Below, piece after piece: positions 31,909 to 41,106 of a stretch of 64,000 nucleotides of DNA. The DNA is from Mycobacterium seoulense (GTDB lineage: Bacteria > Actinomycetota > Actinomycetes > Mycobacteriales > Mycobacteriaceae). The notes under the pieces were generated by a model, which worked only from the letters and a program-made list of their open reading frames with translations, had not been told where the DNA came from and ran no database searches. Within the stretch, counting starts at the first letter, position 1; each line of letters starts with the position of its first letter. The position numbers and the translations under genes are program-made. The stretch covers positions 5,467,301 to 5,531,300 of the forward strand of contig NZ_AP022582.1 in assembly GCF_010731595.1 (NCBI RefSeq), given 5' to 3'.

Positions 31909-33327
31909 ATGGTGACCCGGTTGTCCCCATCGGACGCGTCGTTTTTCCGGCTGGAAAACACGGCCACCCCGATGTACGTCGGATCGCTGTCGATCCTGCG
32001 CCGTCCGCGCGCGGGGTTGAGCTACGAGACGCTGTTGTCCACGGTCGAACGGCGGTTGCCGCAAATCCCGCGCTACCGGCAGAAGGTCCGGGAGGTGCGG
32101 GTCGGCTCGGCCCGGCCCGTGTGGATCGACGACGCCGACTTCGACATCACCTACCACGTGCGGCGCTCCGCGCTGCCCTCCCCGGGCAGCGACGAGCAGC
32201 TGCACGAGCTGATCGCCCGGCTGGCGGCCCGGCCGCTGGACAAGTCGCGGCCGCTGTGGGAGATGTATCTGGTCGAGGGCCTGTCCAAGAACCGGGTCGC
32301 GCTCTACACCAAGTCGCATCAAGCCTTGATCAACGGCATGGCGGCGCTGGAGATCAACCACGTCATCGCCGATCGCACCAAACGCCCCCCGGCGCTGCCC
32401 GAGGACATCTGGGTCCCGGAACGCGACCCGGGCAACGCGCGGTTGGTCTTCGGTGCCATCGGCGACTGGTTCGTGGGACCGAGCACCCAGCTGCAGGCCG
32501 TCGGATCGGCCCTCGGGGGCGTGGTGACCAACCATGGCGAGCTCCTCGCCGCGGGTCGCCGGGTCGTCGATTTCGCGCGGGCCGTGTCGCGGGGCACCGC
32601 GCCGAGCAGCCCGCTCAATGCCACCGTTTCACGCCACCGGCGGTTCACCGTCGCCAGCTGCAACCTCGACGACTACCGGACCGTGCGCGCACGGTACGAC
32701 TGCGACGTCAACGACGTGGTGCTCGCGGTGATCGCCGGCGCCCTGGGCAACTGGCTGATGTCGCGCGGGGTGGCGGTATCGCCGACCGCGACGGTGCGGG
32801 CCATGGCGCCGCTGTCCATCTACGCCGACAGCCAGCTCGACGCGACCGGCCCCGGCCAGGCCGTCGGGCAGGTGATGCCGTTCCTGGTCGACCTGCCGGT
32901 GGGGGAGCCGAACCCGGTGGTGCGGCTGTCGCAGATCGCGCACGCCACCGAGTCGAACCCGACGGCCGCCCGGCTGGTGGACGCCAGGACCATCGTCACG
33001 CTGTCGGGATTCGCCCCACCCACGCTGCACGCCATGGGCATCCGGGTCGCCACCAGTTTCCCCAGCTTTTCCCGGCGGACGTTCAACCTGCTGATCACCA
33101 ACGCGCCCGGGGCCCAGTCGCAGATGTACATCGCGGGCACCAAATTGCTCGAGACCTATGCCGTCCCGCCGCTGCTGCACAACCAGGCGCTGGCCATCAG
33201 CGTGACGTCCTACAACGGCATGTTGTATTTCGGCATCAACGCCGACCGCGAGGCGATGAGCGACGTCGAGCTGCTGCCCGGCCTGTTGAGCCAATCGCTC
33301 GAGGAATTGCTGGAAGCCTCCCGCTAA
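31909..33327 (+). CDS. WS/DGAT-family acyltransferase, single-gene form of Rv3234c-Rv3233c
   Basis: A 472-residue wax ester synthase/diacylglycerol acyltransferase-like protein. In M. tuberculosis the locus is split into Rv3234c (tgs3) and Rv3233c; here one intact gene covers both. The N-terminal LSPSDASFFRLENTATPMYVGSL and C-terminal NLLITNAPGAQSQMYIAG segments are typical. The catalytic HHxxxDG is altered to H137-Q-A-L-I-N-G143, losing the second His and the Asp, so triacylglycerol synthesis may be weak or absent. ATG 31909 follows GAGGAGGA. Located upstream of ppk2. Confidence 0.88.
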   Translation: MVTRLSPSDASFFRLENTATPMYVGSLSILRRPRAGLSYETLLSTVERRLPQIPRYRQKVREVRVGSARPVWIDDADFDITYHVRRSALPSPGSDEQLHELIARLAARPLDKSRPLWEMYLVEGLSKNRVALYTKSHQALINGMAALEINHVIADRTKRPPALPEDIWVPERDPGNARLVFGAIGDWFVGPSTQLQAVGSALGGVVTNHGELLAAGRRVVDFARAVSRGTAPSSPLNATVSRHRRFTVASCNLDDYRTVRARYDCDVNDVVLAVIAGALGNWLMSRGVAVSPTATVRAMAPLSIYADSQLDATGPGQAVGQVMPFLVDLPVGEPNPVVRLSQIAHATESNPTAARLVDARTIVTLSGFAPPTLHAMGIRVATSFPSFSRRTFNLLITNAPGAQSQMYIAGTKLLETYAVPPLLHNQALAISVTSYNGMLYFGINADREAMSDVELLPGLLSQSLEELLEASR

Positions 33328-33371
33328 TTAGTCGCGGTGAAAAGCGGTGGCCGGTTCTATCATTCGTTGTT

Positions 33372-34232
33372 GTGAGCACCACGACGAAGGGCCCCAAGGC
33401 GAAATCGGCGAAATCAGCGGCGCCGAACGCGCCCAGGATTTCCGACGAGGTATATCAAGCCGAATTATTCCGGCTGCAAACGGAATTCGTGAGGCTGCAG
33501 GAATGGGTGCGGCATACCGGCCAACGCCTGGTGGTCGTTTTCGAAGGGCGCGACGGGGCGGGCAAGGGCGGAACGATCAAGCGGATCACCGAATACCTCA
33601 ATCCGCGCGTCGCCCGCATCGCGGCGTTGCCGGCGCCGACCGAGCGGGAACGCGGCCAGTGGTATTACCAGCGCTACATTGCGCAGCTTCCCGCCAAAGG
33701 GGAGATCGTGTTGTTCGACCGATCGTGGTACAACCGCGCCGGCGTGGAGAAAGTCATGGGATTCTGCACGCCGCAAGAGCATGCGCTGTTTTTGCGGCAG
33801 ACCCCGATCTTCGAGCAGATGCTCATCGACGACGGGCTCCTGCTGCGCAAGTATTGGTTTTCGGTCTCCGAGGGAGAGCAGCTGCGCCGGTTCAGGGCTC
33901 GCCTGACTGACCCTGTGCGGCAATGGAAACTGAGCCCGATGGACACCGAATCGCTGTACCGGCGGGAGGATTATTCGCGCGCCAAGGACGAGATGATGGT
34001 GCACACCGACACCCCGGTCAGCCCGTGGTATGTCGTGGAATCGGACATCAAGAAGCACGCGCGGCTGAACATGATGGCGCATCTGCTGTCTACGATCCCC
34101 TATCACGACGTCGAGCGGCCGCGCGTCAAACTGCCCAAGACTCCGGTGGTGAGCGGGAACTACCGGCGCCCGCCGCGCGAGCTGTCCAAGTACGTCGACG
34201 ACTACGTGGCCACACTGATCGGGGATTCGTGA
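33372..34232 (+). CDS. ppk2: PPK2, polyphosphate kinase 2
   Basis: Class II polyphosphate kinase, 286 residues from GTG 33372. It uses polyphosphate to phosphorylate nucleotides (mainly GDP to GTP in M. tuberculosis) and can run in reverse. The Walker A loop is EGRDGAGKGGTIKR (residues 58-71). Walker B and lid residues follow in VLFDRSWYNRAGVE, with the conserved WKLSPMD and SPWYVVESDIKKHARLN stretches. Its stop overlaps the next gene as GTGA. Role: balancing polyphosphate and nucleotide pools under stress. Confidence 0.95.
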   Translation: MSTTTKGPKAKSAKSAAPNAPRISDEVYQAELFRLQTEFVRLQEWVRHTGQRLVVVFEGRDGAGKGGTIKRITEYLNPRVARIAALPAPTERERGQWYYQRYIAQLPAKGEIVLFDRSWYNRAGVEKVMGFCTPQEHALFLRQTPIFEQMLIDDGLLLRKYWFSVSEGEQLRRFRARLTDPVRQWKLSPMDTESLYRREDYSRAKDEMMVHTDTPVSPWYVVESDIKKHARLNMMAHLLSTIPYHDVERPRVKLPKTPVVSGNYRRPPRELSKYVDDYVATLIGDS

Positions 34233-34732
34233 CGATCGTCTACATTCCGGCAACCCTGGCCATGTTGCAGCAGCTGGTCGCCGACGGCGAGTTCCGGCCC
34301 GTCAACGGCACCGCGTTCGCGCTGACGCCGACCTTGCGCGAGGCCTACGCCGAGGGTGACGACGACGAGCTCGCCGAGGTCGCCCTGCGTGAGGCGGCGC
34401 TGGCGTCGCTGCGCCTGCTGGCCGACGACGCCGCCGCCGGATCGCTCCCGCCGCGGCGCGCGGTGCTGGCCGCAGAGGCCGGCGACGTCAGCTACCGGCC
34501 CGACCTCGACGACGCGGTGGTGCGGCTCGGTGGGCCGGTGGCGCTCGAGGACGTGATCGCCGCCTACGTCGACAACGCGGACGCCGAGCCGGACGTGACG
34601 AAGGCGATCGAGGCCATCGATGCCGCCGACTTGGGCGACGAGGATGCCGAGTTGATCGTCGGCGACGCCCAAGACCACGACTTGGCGTGGTACGCGAACC
34701 AGGAGCTGCCCTTCCTGCTCGAGCTGCTCTGA
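34229..34732 (+). CDS. Conserved protein Rv3231c family
   Basis: A 167-residue acidic protein starting at GTG 34229, overlapping the ppk2 stop. It matches Rv3231c in length and position. It is rich in Ala, Asp, Glu and Leu and begins [16 protein letters not shown], predicted alpha/beta. No catalytic motif is recognisable. Tight coupling to ppk2 suggests a related role, but nothing more can be said. Confidence 0.82.
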   Translation: MTIVYIPATLAMLQQLVADGEFRPVNGTAFALTPTLREAYAEGDDDELAEVALREAALASLRLLADDAAAGSLPPRRAVLAAEAGDVSYRPDLDDAVVRLGGPVALEDVIAAYVDNADAEPDVTKAIEAIDAADLGDEDAELIVGDAQDHDLAWYANQELPFLLELL

Positions 34733-34771
34733 CAGGCGCGACTGTGACCGAATTCCAGGTCGCAGCGCTGG

Positions 34772-34800
34772 CTACGGAACCGTAGGTTACGGTACCGTAG
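34772..34800. promoter_or_regulatory. 29-bp double palindromic operator upstream of the Rv3230c-like gene
   Basis: The module reads CTACG-GAAC-CGTAG-G-TTACG-GTAC-CGTAG: two inverted repeats whose centres are 15 bp apart. The second contains a perfect 12-bp palindrome (34788-34799). The same module, with identical spacing, lies before desA3 at 36045-36073. A TetR-type repressor acting on both promoters is the likely reader. The ferredoxin-reductase start lies 6 to 30 bp downstream depending on the codon chosen. Confidence 0.82.
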
Positions 34801-34829
34801 GTTTCGTGATGCCCAAAGAGTCGACCACA

Positions 34830-36026
34830 ATGGTGAGTGCAAGCAAGACGCAGCATCGTGAGCAGGAGCATCCACTGGGCAGACGTAACCCATCGATCAC
34901 GGGCGACGTCGTCGAGACCAGGCGGCCAGTCGTCGCCGGCGCCGACCGGCATCCCGGTTGGCACGCGCTACGCAAGCTGGCCGCGCGCATCACGACGCCG
35001 CTGTTGCCCGACGACTACCTGCATCTGGCCAATCCCCTGTGGTCGGCGCGCGAGCTGCGAGGCCGCGTGCTGGAGGTGCGGCGCGAGACCGAGGACTCCG
35101 CGACGCTGGTGATCAAACCGGGTTGGGGCTTCAACTTCGACTACCGGCCGGGGCAGTACATCGGGATCGGCCTGCTGATCGACGGACGCTGGCGCTGGCG
35201 GTCGTATTCGCTCACGTCCAGCCCGGCCGAGACGTCGGGATCCGGTTCGGCGCGCACGGTGACGATCACCGTCAAGGCGATGCCCGAGGGGTTCCTGTCC
35301 ACCCACCTCGTGGCGGGCGTCGCGCGGGGGACCATCGTCCGCCTGGCCGCCCCGCAGGGCAACTTCGTGCTGCCCGACCCGGCGCCGCCGTCCATCCTGT
35401 TCCTCACCGCCGGCTCGGGGATCACGCCGGTGATGTCGATGCTGCGAACTCTGGTGCGCCGCAACCAGATTGGTGACATCATCCACGTCCATTCGGCGCC
35501 CAGCGAAGCCGACGTGATGTTTCGCGCCGAGTTGGCCGCGCTGGCCGCCGACCACCCCGGCTATCGCGTGCTGCTGCGCGAGACGCGCACCCAGGGCCGG
35601 CTCGACCTCACCCGGCTCGACCAGGAGGTACCGGACTGGCGCGATCGCCACACCTGGGCCTGCGGGCCGGAGGGGATGCTGAGCCAGGCCGAGAAGATCT
35701 GGTCGGCGGCGGGCATCGGGGACCGGCTGCACCTGGAGCGATTCGCCGTGTCCAAGGCGGCGCCGACCGGCGCGGGCGGAACGGTCACGTTCGCCCGCAG
35801 CGGTCGCGCCGTCGCGGCCGACGCCGCGACGTCGTTGATGGACGCGGGCGAAAGCGCCGGCGTGCAGATGCCGTTCGGCTGTCGAATGGGTATATGCCAG
35901 TCGTGCGTGGTTGGCCTGACGGAGGGCCACGTCCGTGACCTGCGCACCGGCGCGGAACACGAACCGGGCACCCGGATTCAGACCTGCGTGTCGGCCGCGT
36001 CCGGCGATTGTGTGCTCGACATCTAA
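34830..36026 (+). CDS. Flavin/2Fe-2S oxidoreductase, electron donor of DesA3 (Rv3230c)
   Basis: Electron-transfer protein that supplies NADPH electrons to the stearoyl-CoA desaturase DesA3. About 398 residues from ATG 34830 (GTG 34806 and ATG 34809 also possible, but they sit against the operator). Order: FAD-binding barrel with RPGQYIGIG and [12 protein letters not shown](P) domain beginning [15 protein letters not shown], and a C-terminal plant-type 2Fe-2S ferredoxin domain with CRMGICQSC and a final cysteine in QTCVSA. Its stop is followed by a second copy of the operator, so desA3 can be transcribed both with it and separately. Confidence 0.9.
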   Translation: MVSASKTQHREQEHPLGRRNPSITGDVVETRRPVVAGADRHPGWHALRKLAARITTPLLPDDYLHLANPLWSARELRGRVLEVRRETEDSATLVIKPGWGFNFDYRPGQYIGIGLLIDGRWRWRSYSLTSSPAETSGSGSARTVTITVKAMPEGFLSTHLVAGVARGTIVRLAAPQGNFVLPDPAPPSILFLTAGSGITPVMSMLRTLVRRNQIGDIIHVHSAPSEADVMFRAELAALAADHPGYRVLLRETRTQGRLDLTRLDQEVPDWRDRHTWACGPEGMLSQAEKIWSAAGIGDRLHLERFAVSKAAPTGAGGTVTFARSGRAVAADAATSLMDAGESAGVQMPFGCRMGICQSCVVGLTEGHVRDLRTGAEHEPGTRIQTCVSAASGDCVLDI

Positions 36027-36044
36027 AGGCTACTCACAGGTAAC

Positions 36045-36073
36045 CTACGGGTTCGTAGGTTACGATAGCGTAG
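36045..36073. promoter_or_regulatory. 29-bp double palindromic operator upstream of desA3
   Basis: Same module as at 34772-34800: CTACG-GGTT-CGTAG-G-TTACG-ATAG-CGTAG. The first inverted repeat extends to 8-bp arms, AACCTACG and CGTAGGTT (36042-36061). Arms, the single G between sites and the 15-bp centre-to-centre distance are conserved while the N4 centres differ, which marks the arms as the recognised bases. Confidence 0.83.
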
Positions 36074-36121
36074 GTCTGGACCTGGTTCAGGAACAGACAA
36101 TCGACCGCAGGGAGGAAGACG

Positions 36122-37417
36122 ATGGCGATCACCGACGTCGACGTATTCGCCCATCTGACGGACGCCGACATCGAGAACCTGGCCGTTGAGCTGGACGCCA
36201 TCCGCCAGGACATCGAAGACTCTCGCGGCGAGCGGGACTCCCGCTACATCCGCCGCACCATCGCAGCGCAGCGCGCGCTGGAGGTATCCGGCCGGCTGAT
36301 GCTGGCCGCGAGTTCCCGCCGCCCGGCATGGTGGGCGGGAACCGTCACCCTGGGCGTGGCCAAGATCATCGAGAACATGGAGATCGGCCACAACGTCATG
36401 CACGGCCAGTGGGACTGGATGAACGACCCCGAGATTCACTCCTCGGCGTGGGAGTGGGACATGAGCGGGTCGTCGAAGCACTGGCGCTACACCCACAACT
36501 TCGTGCACCACAAATACACGAACATCCTCGGGATGGACGACGACGTCGGCTACGGACTGCTGCGCGTCACGCGCGACCAGAAGTGGAAGCGCTTCAACAT
36601 CTTCAACCTGGTCTACAACACCCTGCTTGCGCTGCTGTTCGAGTGGGGCGTCGGCCTGCAGCACGTGGAGCTCGGCAAGATCGCCAAGAAGCGGATGGAT
36701 CACGACGACGCGCGGCAGCGGGTCGACGAGTTCCTGGCCAAGGCCGGCCGGCAGGTGCTCAAGGACTACGTCGCGTTCCCGGCGCTGACCGCGCTGTCGC
36801 CCGGGGCCACGTACACGTCCACATTGAAGGCCAACGCGCTGGCCAACGTGATCCGCAACGTCTGGGCGAACGCCGTCATCTTCTGTGGCCATTTCCCCGA
36901 CGGCGCAGAGAAATTCACCAAGACCGACATGATCGGCGAGACCAGGGGTCAGTGGTACCTGCGCCAGATGCTGGGCAGCGCCAACTTCGAGGCCGGGCCC
37001 GCGCTGCGGTTCATGAGCGGCAACCTGTGCCACCAGATCGAGCACCACCTGTTCCCGGATCTGCCGAGCAATCGGTACGCCGAGATCTCGGTGCGGGTGC
37101 GCGAGGTGTGCGACAAGTACGACCTGCCCTACACCACCGGCTCGTTCCTGGTGCAGTACGCCAAGACCTGGCGCACGCTGGCCAAGCTGTCGCTGCCGAA
37201 CTCCTACCTGCGCGACAGCGCCGACGACGCGCCGGAAACCCGCAGCGAGCGGATGTTCGCCGAACTGGAGCCCGGTTTCGCGGGGACCGACCCGCAGACC
37301 GGCCGGCGACGCGGGCTGAAGACCGCCATCGCGACCGTGCGCGGCTGGCGAAAGGGCAAGCGCGCGCAGCGCGATGCGCGGCGCTCGGTCGGCGGCGCGG
37401 ACGGCCTGGCGGCCTAG
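36122..37417 (+). CDS. desA3: DesA3, membrane stearoyl-CoA delta-9 desaturase
   Basis: Di-iron membrane desaturase producing oleoyl-CoA from stearoyl-CoA for membrane phospholipids and triacylglycerol; the thiourea isoxyl is known to target it. The 431 residues include the three histidine boxes: IGHNVMHGQWDW, HNFVHHKYTN and CHQIEHHLFPD. Hydrophobic segments flank them. ATG 36122 has a GGGAGGAAG ribosome site. Electrons come from the Rv3230c-like protein encoded just upstream, and both genes share the 29-bp operator. Confidence 0.95.
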   Translation: MAITDVDVFAHLTDADIENLAVELDAIRQDIEDSRGERDSRYIRRTIAAQRALEVSGRLMLAASSRRPAWWAGTVTLGVAKIIENMEIGHNVMHGQWDWMNDPEIHSSAWEWDMSGSSKHWRYTHNFVHHKYTNILGMDDDVGYGLLRVTRDQKWKRFNIFNLVYNTLLALLFEWGVGLQHVELGKIAKKRMDHDDARQRVDEFLAKAGRQVLKDYVAFPALTALSPGATYTSTLKANALANVIRNVWANAVIFCGHFPDGAEKFTKTDMIGETRGQWYLRQMLGSANFEAGPALRFMSGNLCHQIEHHLFPDLPSNRYAEISVRVREVCDKYDLPYTTGSFLVQYAKTWRTLAKLSLPNSYLRDSADDAPETRSERMFAELEPGFAGTDPQTGRRRGLKTAIATVRGWRKGKRAQRDARRSVGGADGLAA

Positions 37418-37470
37418 CGTTCCGACGGCCTAGCGTGTCCCGTGCGGGGGCCGTCTGGGAGGAGCCAGCC

Positions 37471-37851
37471 ATGGGTGATCACGACGTGCGCATCGCCCTG
37501 CAGCGCCATTGGGCGGCTTCGGACGTCAACGACTTCGCCACGGAGCACGAAATCTACCGAGCCGACGCGGTTCTTGAGTATCCGCAGTCGGGCGAGCGTA
37601 TCCGGGGTCGGGCCAACATCCAGGCATCGCGCGCCGCCCAGCCGAACGCGAAACGCTTCACCGTGCGGCGGATGCTCGGCGGCGGCGACCTCTGGATCAG
37701 CGAGCTCGTCCTCACCTATGACGGGCAACCGTTCTATGTGATCAGCGTGATGGAATTCGACAGCGGGGAAGTCGTCCGCGAGACGCAGTACTTCGGCGAC
37801 CCGTTCGAGCCGGGGCCATCCCGGGCTCAGTGGGTCGAACCGATGGACTGA
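37471..37851 (+). CDS. SnoaL/NTF2-like protein
   Basis: A 126-residue single-domain protein starting at ATG 37471 after GGGAGGAG. The pattern (ALQRHWAASDVNDFATEHEIYRADAVLEYPQSGERIRGRANI, then a sheet-rich half ending FYVISVMEFDSGEVVRETQYFGDPFE) is typical of the cone-shaped NTF2-like fold. Members are enzymes such as isomerases and hydrolases, or binding proteins. No specific function is assignable. It begins the accessory block that separates desA3 from rsgA. Confidence 0.8.
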   Translation: MGDHDVRIALQRHWAASDVNDFATEHEIYRADAVLEYPQSGERIRGRANIQASRAAQPNAKRFTVRRMLGGGDLWISELVLTYDGQPFYVISVMEFDSGEVVRETQYFGDPFEPGPSRAQWVEPMD

Positions 37852-37890
37852 TCGCCGCCTTCGCCCATCGTCGTTCGCCATACTGGATAA

Positions 37891-38964
37891 GTGCAGGTGT
37901 TCGTCGGCTCGCCGGTGTCCCACTGGGATTTCCCGCGGAGCACGGTCAGCGTCGCCCTGATGGCCGAGTTCGCTTGCGACAACGGCTGTGCCGTGGCCGA
38001 CGTCCTGGAAGGGACCGGTCTGTCGGAGGCCGATCTGCACGACCCCAACCGGACCGTCGTCGGGCGCCAGGAACTGACGGTCGCGACGAACCTGGTGAAC
38101 CTGCTGGGCAACGAGGCCGGAGCGGCCGACCTGGGGGTGCGGGTGGGCGGCAGCTATCACGTCGGGGCGCTCGGCATCTTCGGTTTTGCCTGCCTGACCA
38201 GTTCGACGCTGGGTGACGCCGTCCGGTTCGCGGCCCGGTTCTACGAGCTGAGCTACGGCTTCTGCCTGCCGACCGTCACGGTGGACGGACCCGTGGCGGC
38301 GATGCGGCTCGACCTGCCCGACTTGACCGGTCCGGTGGCGGAGTTCCTGGTGCGGCGCGACCTGGTGGCGATCGCCCGGGTCATGGCGGAGATGCTGGGC
38401 CGTCCCGTCCCGTTCACCTCGATCGAGTTCGCCGGGCCCGCCCCGGCGTCGGGTGATACCTTGGCCCGCAAGGCCTTTGGCGTGACACCGCGGTACGACT
38501 CGCCGGCCAACGTGGCACGCTGGCGGGCCGCGTTGCTGGACAATCCGCTGCCACGGGCCAGCGAGATGACCGTGGCCATGTGCGAGCAGCAGTGCCGCGA
38601 ATTGCTGGAACGCCGCCGGCAGCGGACCGGGGTGGCCCGGCGGGTGCGTGAGCGCCTGGCGTCGGTCGACGGCGAACCCCACACCATCGCGGCCGTCGCG
38701 CGGCAGTTGGCGATGAGCGAGCGGACGCTGCGCCGCCGGCTGGCCGAGGAGAACACGAGCTTTCGGGACCTGGTCGAGGAGGTGCACCGCGTCCTGGCCG
38801 AGGAGCTGTTGGCAACCGGCGCGCTGTCGGTCGACGACGTCGCGCTGCGGCTGGGGTACGCCGAGGCGACGAGTTTCATCGCCGCGTTCAAACGGTGGAC
38901 GGGCACGACGCCGGCGCGCTATCAGCGTTCGGTCGCGCCGCGCGCCCGGTTGGCCGCCGGCTGA
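37891..38964 (+). CDS. AraC-family transcriptional regulator
   Basis: A 357-residue regulator from GTG 37891. Residues about 20-210 form the Arabinose_bd-like effector domain found in mycobacterial regulators such as VirS. The C-terminal AraC domain (about 255-345) has two helix-turn-helix motifs: HTIAAVARQLAMSERTLRRRLAEENTSFRDLV and LSVDDVALRLGYAEATSFIAAFKRWTGTTPARY. It lies just upstream of a flavin monooxygenase gene in the same direction and may control it, in the manner of VirS and the mymA operon (inference). Confidence 0.88.
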   Translation: MQVFVGSPVSHWDFPRSTVSVALMAEFACDNGCAVADVLEGTGLSEADLHDPNRTVVGRQELTVATNLVNLLGNEAGAADLGVRVGGSYHVGALGIFGFACLTSSTLGDAVRFAARFYELSYGFCLPTVTVDGPVAAMRLDLPDLTGPVAEFLVRRDLVAIARVMAEMLGRPVPFTSIEFAGPAPASGDTLARKAFGVTPRYDSPANVARWRAALLDNPLPRASEMTVAMCEQQCRELLERRRQRTGVARRVRERLASVDGEPHTIAAVARQLAMSERTLRRRLAEENTSFRDLVEEVHRVLAEELLATGALSVDDVALRLGYAEATSFIAAFKRWTGTTPARYQRSVAPRARLAAG

Positions 38965-39039
38965 GCGTGGCCGGAATCATGGATTTGCCGACCGCTATCG
39001 GCTGCCTGCGGCGTGCCGTGCGCGCCTAACGTTTGCTCC

Positions 39040-40536
39040 ATGACTTCGACCACTCGCAAACCCCGCGTGCTGGTGATCGGCGCCGGCTTCGGCGGCCTGG
39101 CCGCCGCCCACGAGCTCTTCCGGGACGGCCTCGCCGACGTGACGGTGCTGGAGAAGGCCGGCGACATCGGCGGCGTCTGGCGGGAGAACACCTACCCCGG
39201 CGCCGCCTGCGACGTCCCGTCGAACCTGTACTCCTACTCCTTCGCCCGCAAGACGGACTGGGGGCGCCGCTACGCCGAGCAGCCCGACATCCTCGGCTAC
39301 ATCCACGACACCGCCGCCCGGTTCGGCCTGCGGGACCTGGTGCGGACCGGGGTCGAGGTCACCGCCGCCCGCTACGACGACGACACCGCCACCTGGCGGG
39401 TGGAGACCGCCTCGGGCGAAGTCTTGGAGGCCGACGTCCTGGTGCCCGCGGTCGGACAGCTGTCGCGGCCGGCGTTCCCGAACATCCCGGGGCTCGACAC
39501 GTTCGCGGGCCCGTCGTTCCATTCGGCCCAGTGGCGCCACGACGTCGACCTGGCCGGCAAGCGCGTGGCGGTGCTCGGCACCGGCGCGTCGGCGATCCAA
39601 TTCGTCCCGCGCATCCGCGAGACGGCCGGGCGGGTCACCGTCTTTCAGCGCTCCGCGCCGTACGTCATCCCCAAGCCGGACCGCGCCTACACCGGCGCGC
39701 ACCACGCCGCGTTCCGGAACGTGCCCGGGTTCACCGCCGCGATGCGGGGGCTGATCTGGGAGATCTCGGAGTTCTTCGGCCTCGCGCTGACCAAGGTCGC
39801 CCCGCTCGCCTGGTTGATCGGCGTCGTCGCGTCGCTGAACCTCAGGCACCACATCAAAGACCCGGTGCTGCGGGCCAAGCTCACGCCCGACTACCCGGTC
39901 GGCTGCAAGCGCGTGCTGTTCAGCAACGACTGGTACCCGGCGCTGGCCAGCGACAACGTCGACGTCGAGACCGGCGCCATCACCGAGGTGACGCCCACGG
40001 GTGTGCGCACCGCCGACGGGCGCCTGCACGAGGTCGACGTCATCATCTACGGCACCGGGTTCAAGGCCACCGAATTCCTTGCCCCGATGACGATCACCGG
40101 CCGCGGCGGGCGGGACCTGTCCGCCGAGTGGGCCGAGGGGGCCCGCGCGCATCTGGGCATGGCGGTGCCGGGTTTCCCGAACATGTTCCTGATCTACGGG
40201 CCCAACACCAACCTCGGCAGCAGCTCGATCATCCTGATGATGGAGCAGCAGGCCCGCTACATCCGCCAGATCACCGAGGAGCTCGCGCGCGGGGGTGTGG
40301 CCCGCGCGTTCGAGGTCCGGCGCGCCGTGGAGCAGGCCTACGACGCGGAGGTCCAGTCCCGCCTGGATGCCGGCGTGTGGACCACCTGCGACTCCTGGTA
40401 CCGCACCGCCTCCGGCCGCGTCACCACCAACTGGCCCGGCCTGGTGCACGAATACCAACGCCGCACCCGGACCGCGGTGCTGGCGGACTACGAGGTGGTC
40501 CTTCCCGAGCGCGCGGCCGAGAAGGTCGGCGCCTAA
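39040..40536 (+). CDS. Baeyer-Villiger-type flavin monooxygenase
   Basis: A 498-residue class B flavin monooxygenase from ATG 39040. The FAD fold is VLVIGAGFGGLAAA (residues 10-23), followed by GGVWRENTYPGAACDVPS. The Baeyer-Villiger fingerprint F-x-G-x3-H-x3-W is at residues 155-165, and the NADPH fold is VAVLGTGASAIQFVP. The late stretch NTNLGSSSIILMME is also typical. Likely substrates are ketones, or hydrophobic thioethers and amines. M. tuberculosis has similar enzymes (EthA, MymA), but not at this locus. Confidence 0.9.
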   Translation: MTSTTRKPRVLVIGAGFGGLAAAHELFRDGLADVTVLEKAGDIGGVWRENTYPGAACDVPSNLYSYSFARKTDWGRRYAEQPDILGYIHDTAARFGLRDLVRTGVEVTAARYDDDTATWRVETASGEVLEADVLVPAVGQLSRPAFPNIPGLDTFAGPSFHSAQWRHDVDLAGKRVAVLGTGASAIQFVPRIRETAGRVTVFQRSAPYVIPKPDRAYTGAHHAAFRNVPGFTAAMRGLIWEISEFFGLALTKVAPLAWLIGVVASLNLRHHIKDPVLRAKLTPDYPVGCKRVLFSNDWYPALASDNVDVETGAITEVTPTGVRTADGRLHEVDVIIYGTGFKATEFLAPMTITGRGGRDLSAEWAEGARAHLGMAVPGFPNMFLIYGPNTNLGSSSIILMMEQQARYIRQITEELARGGVARAFEVRRAVEQAYDAEVQSRLDAGVWTTCDSWYRTASGRVTTNWPGLVHEYQRRTRTAVLADYEVVLPERAAEKVGA

Positions 40537-40569
40537 CCCGGTTCGCCGGCCGCGACTACGCTCGCAAAC

Positions 40570-41106
40570 ATGCTCGCAGCGTTCGGATTCGAAACCATGG
40601 GTGTCGTCGTCGGGGACATGTTCTTCGTCGACCCCCGCCCGCTCGAAGGCCAGGAGACCCCGGAGCGGGGAGTCAGACTGGAACTGCGCCTCGTCGACCG
40701 CGACGAGCCGCAGGGGTCGATCTACGCGGGGGTTCCGATCTCGTTCAACCGCCCGGTGTGGCGGGTGGACCTGTTCGGATCCACCGAGAGCCCGCCCGGG
40801 ACGCTCGACCGGGCCCATCACCACCCCCGTTTCGACGGGTGGGAACCCGGCCGCCGGCATTTCGTCCCCGAGCTGTCGGCCGACCCGGTGGGCTGGCTGG
40901 CCGGCCAGCTGGCCGACCCGGCCGCCGTGCTGACGAGGGCGGGCGTCGACCCCGACGAGGTCAGCGAGGCCGACAAGGCCGGGCTCGCCGCGGCGGCCCC
41001 CGAGATCGTCGCCGCGGTCAAACGGATGCTGGACGGCGTGCGGGATGGGGAATTGGCCCCGGCGCCCGACGAGCCGGTCGCCGCCGCTCGCACCGGCTGG
41101 CTCTAG
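40570..41106 (+). CDS. Hypothetical protein
   Basis: A 178-residue acidic soluble protein from ATG 40570, not recognised as any named family. It opens MLAAFGFETMGVVVGDMFFVDP and has a conserved-looking middle, SFNRPVWRVDLFGSTESPPGTLDRAHHHPRFDGWEPG, with three consecutive histidines. The C-terminal half is helical and Ala-rich. No signal peptide or membrane segment. It follows the monooxygenase gene by 33 bp in the same direction and its stop overlaps that of the convergent DUF302 gene by 3 bp. Confidence 0.65.
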   Translation: MLAAFGFETMGVVVGDMFFVDPRPLEGQETPERGVRLELRLVDRDEPQGSIYAGVPISFNRPVWRVDLFGSTESPPGTLDRAHHHPRFDGWEPGRRHFVPELSADPVGWLAGQLADPAAVLTRAGVDPDEVSEADKAGLAAAAPEIVAAVKRMLDGVRDGELAPAPDEPVAAARTGWL

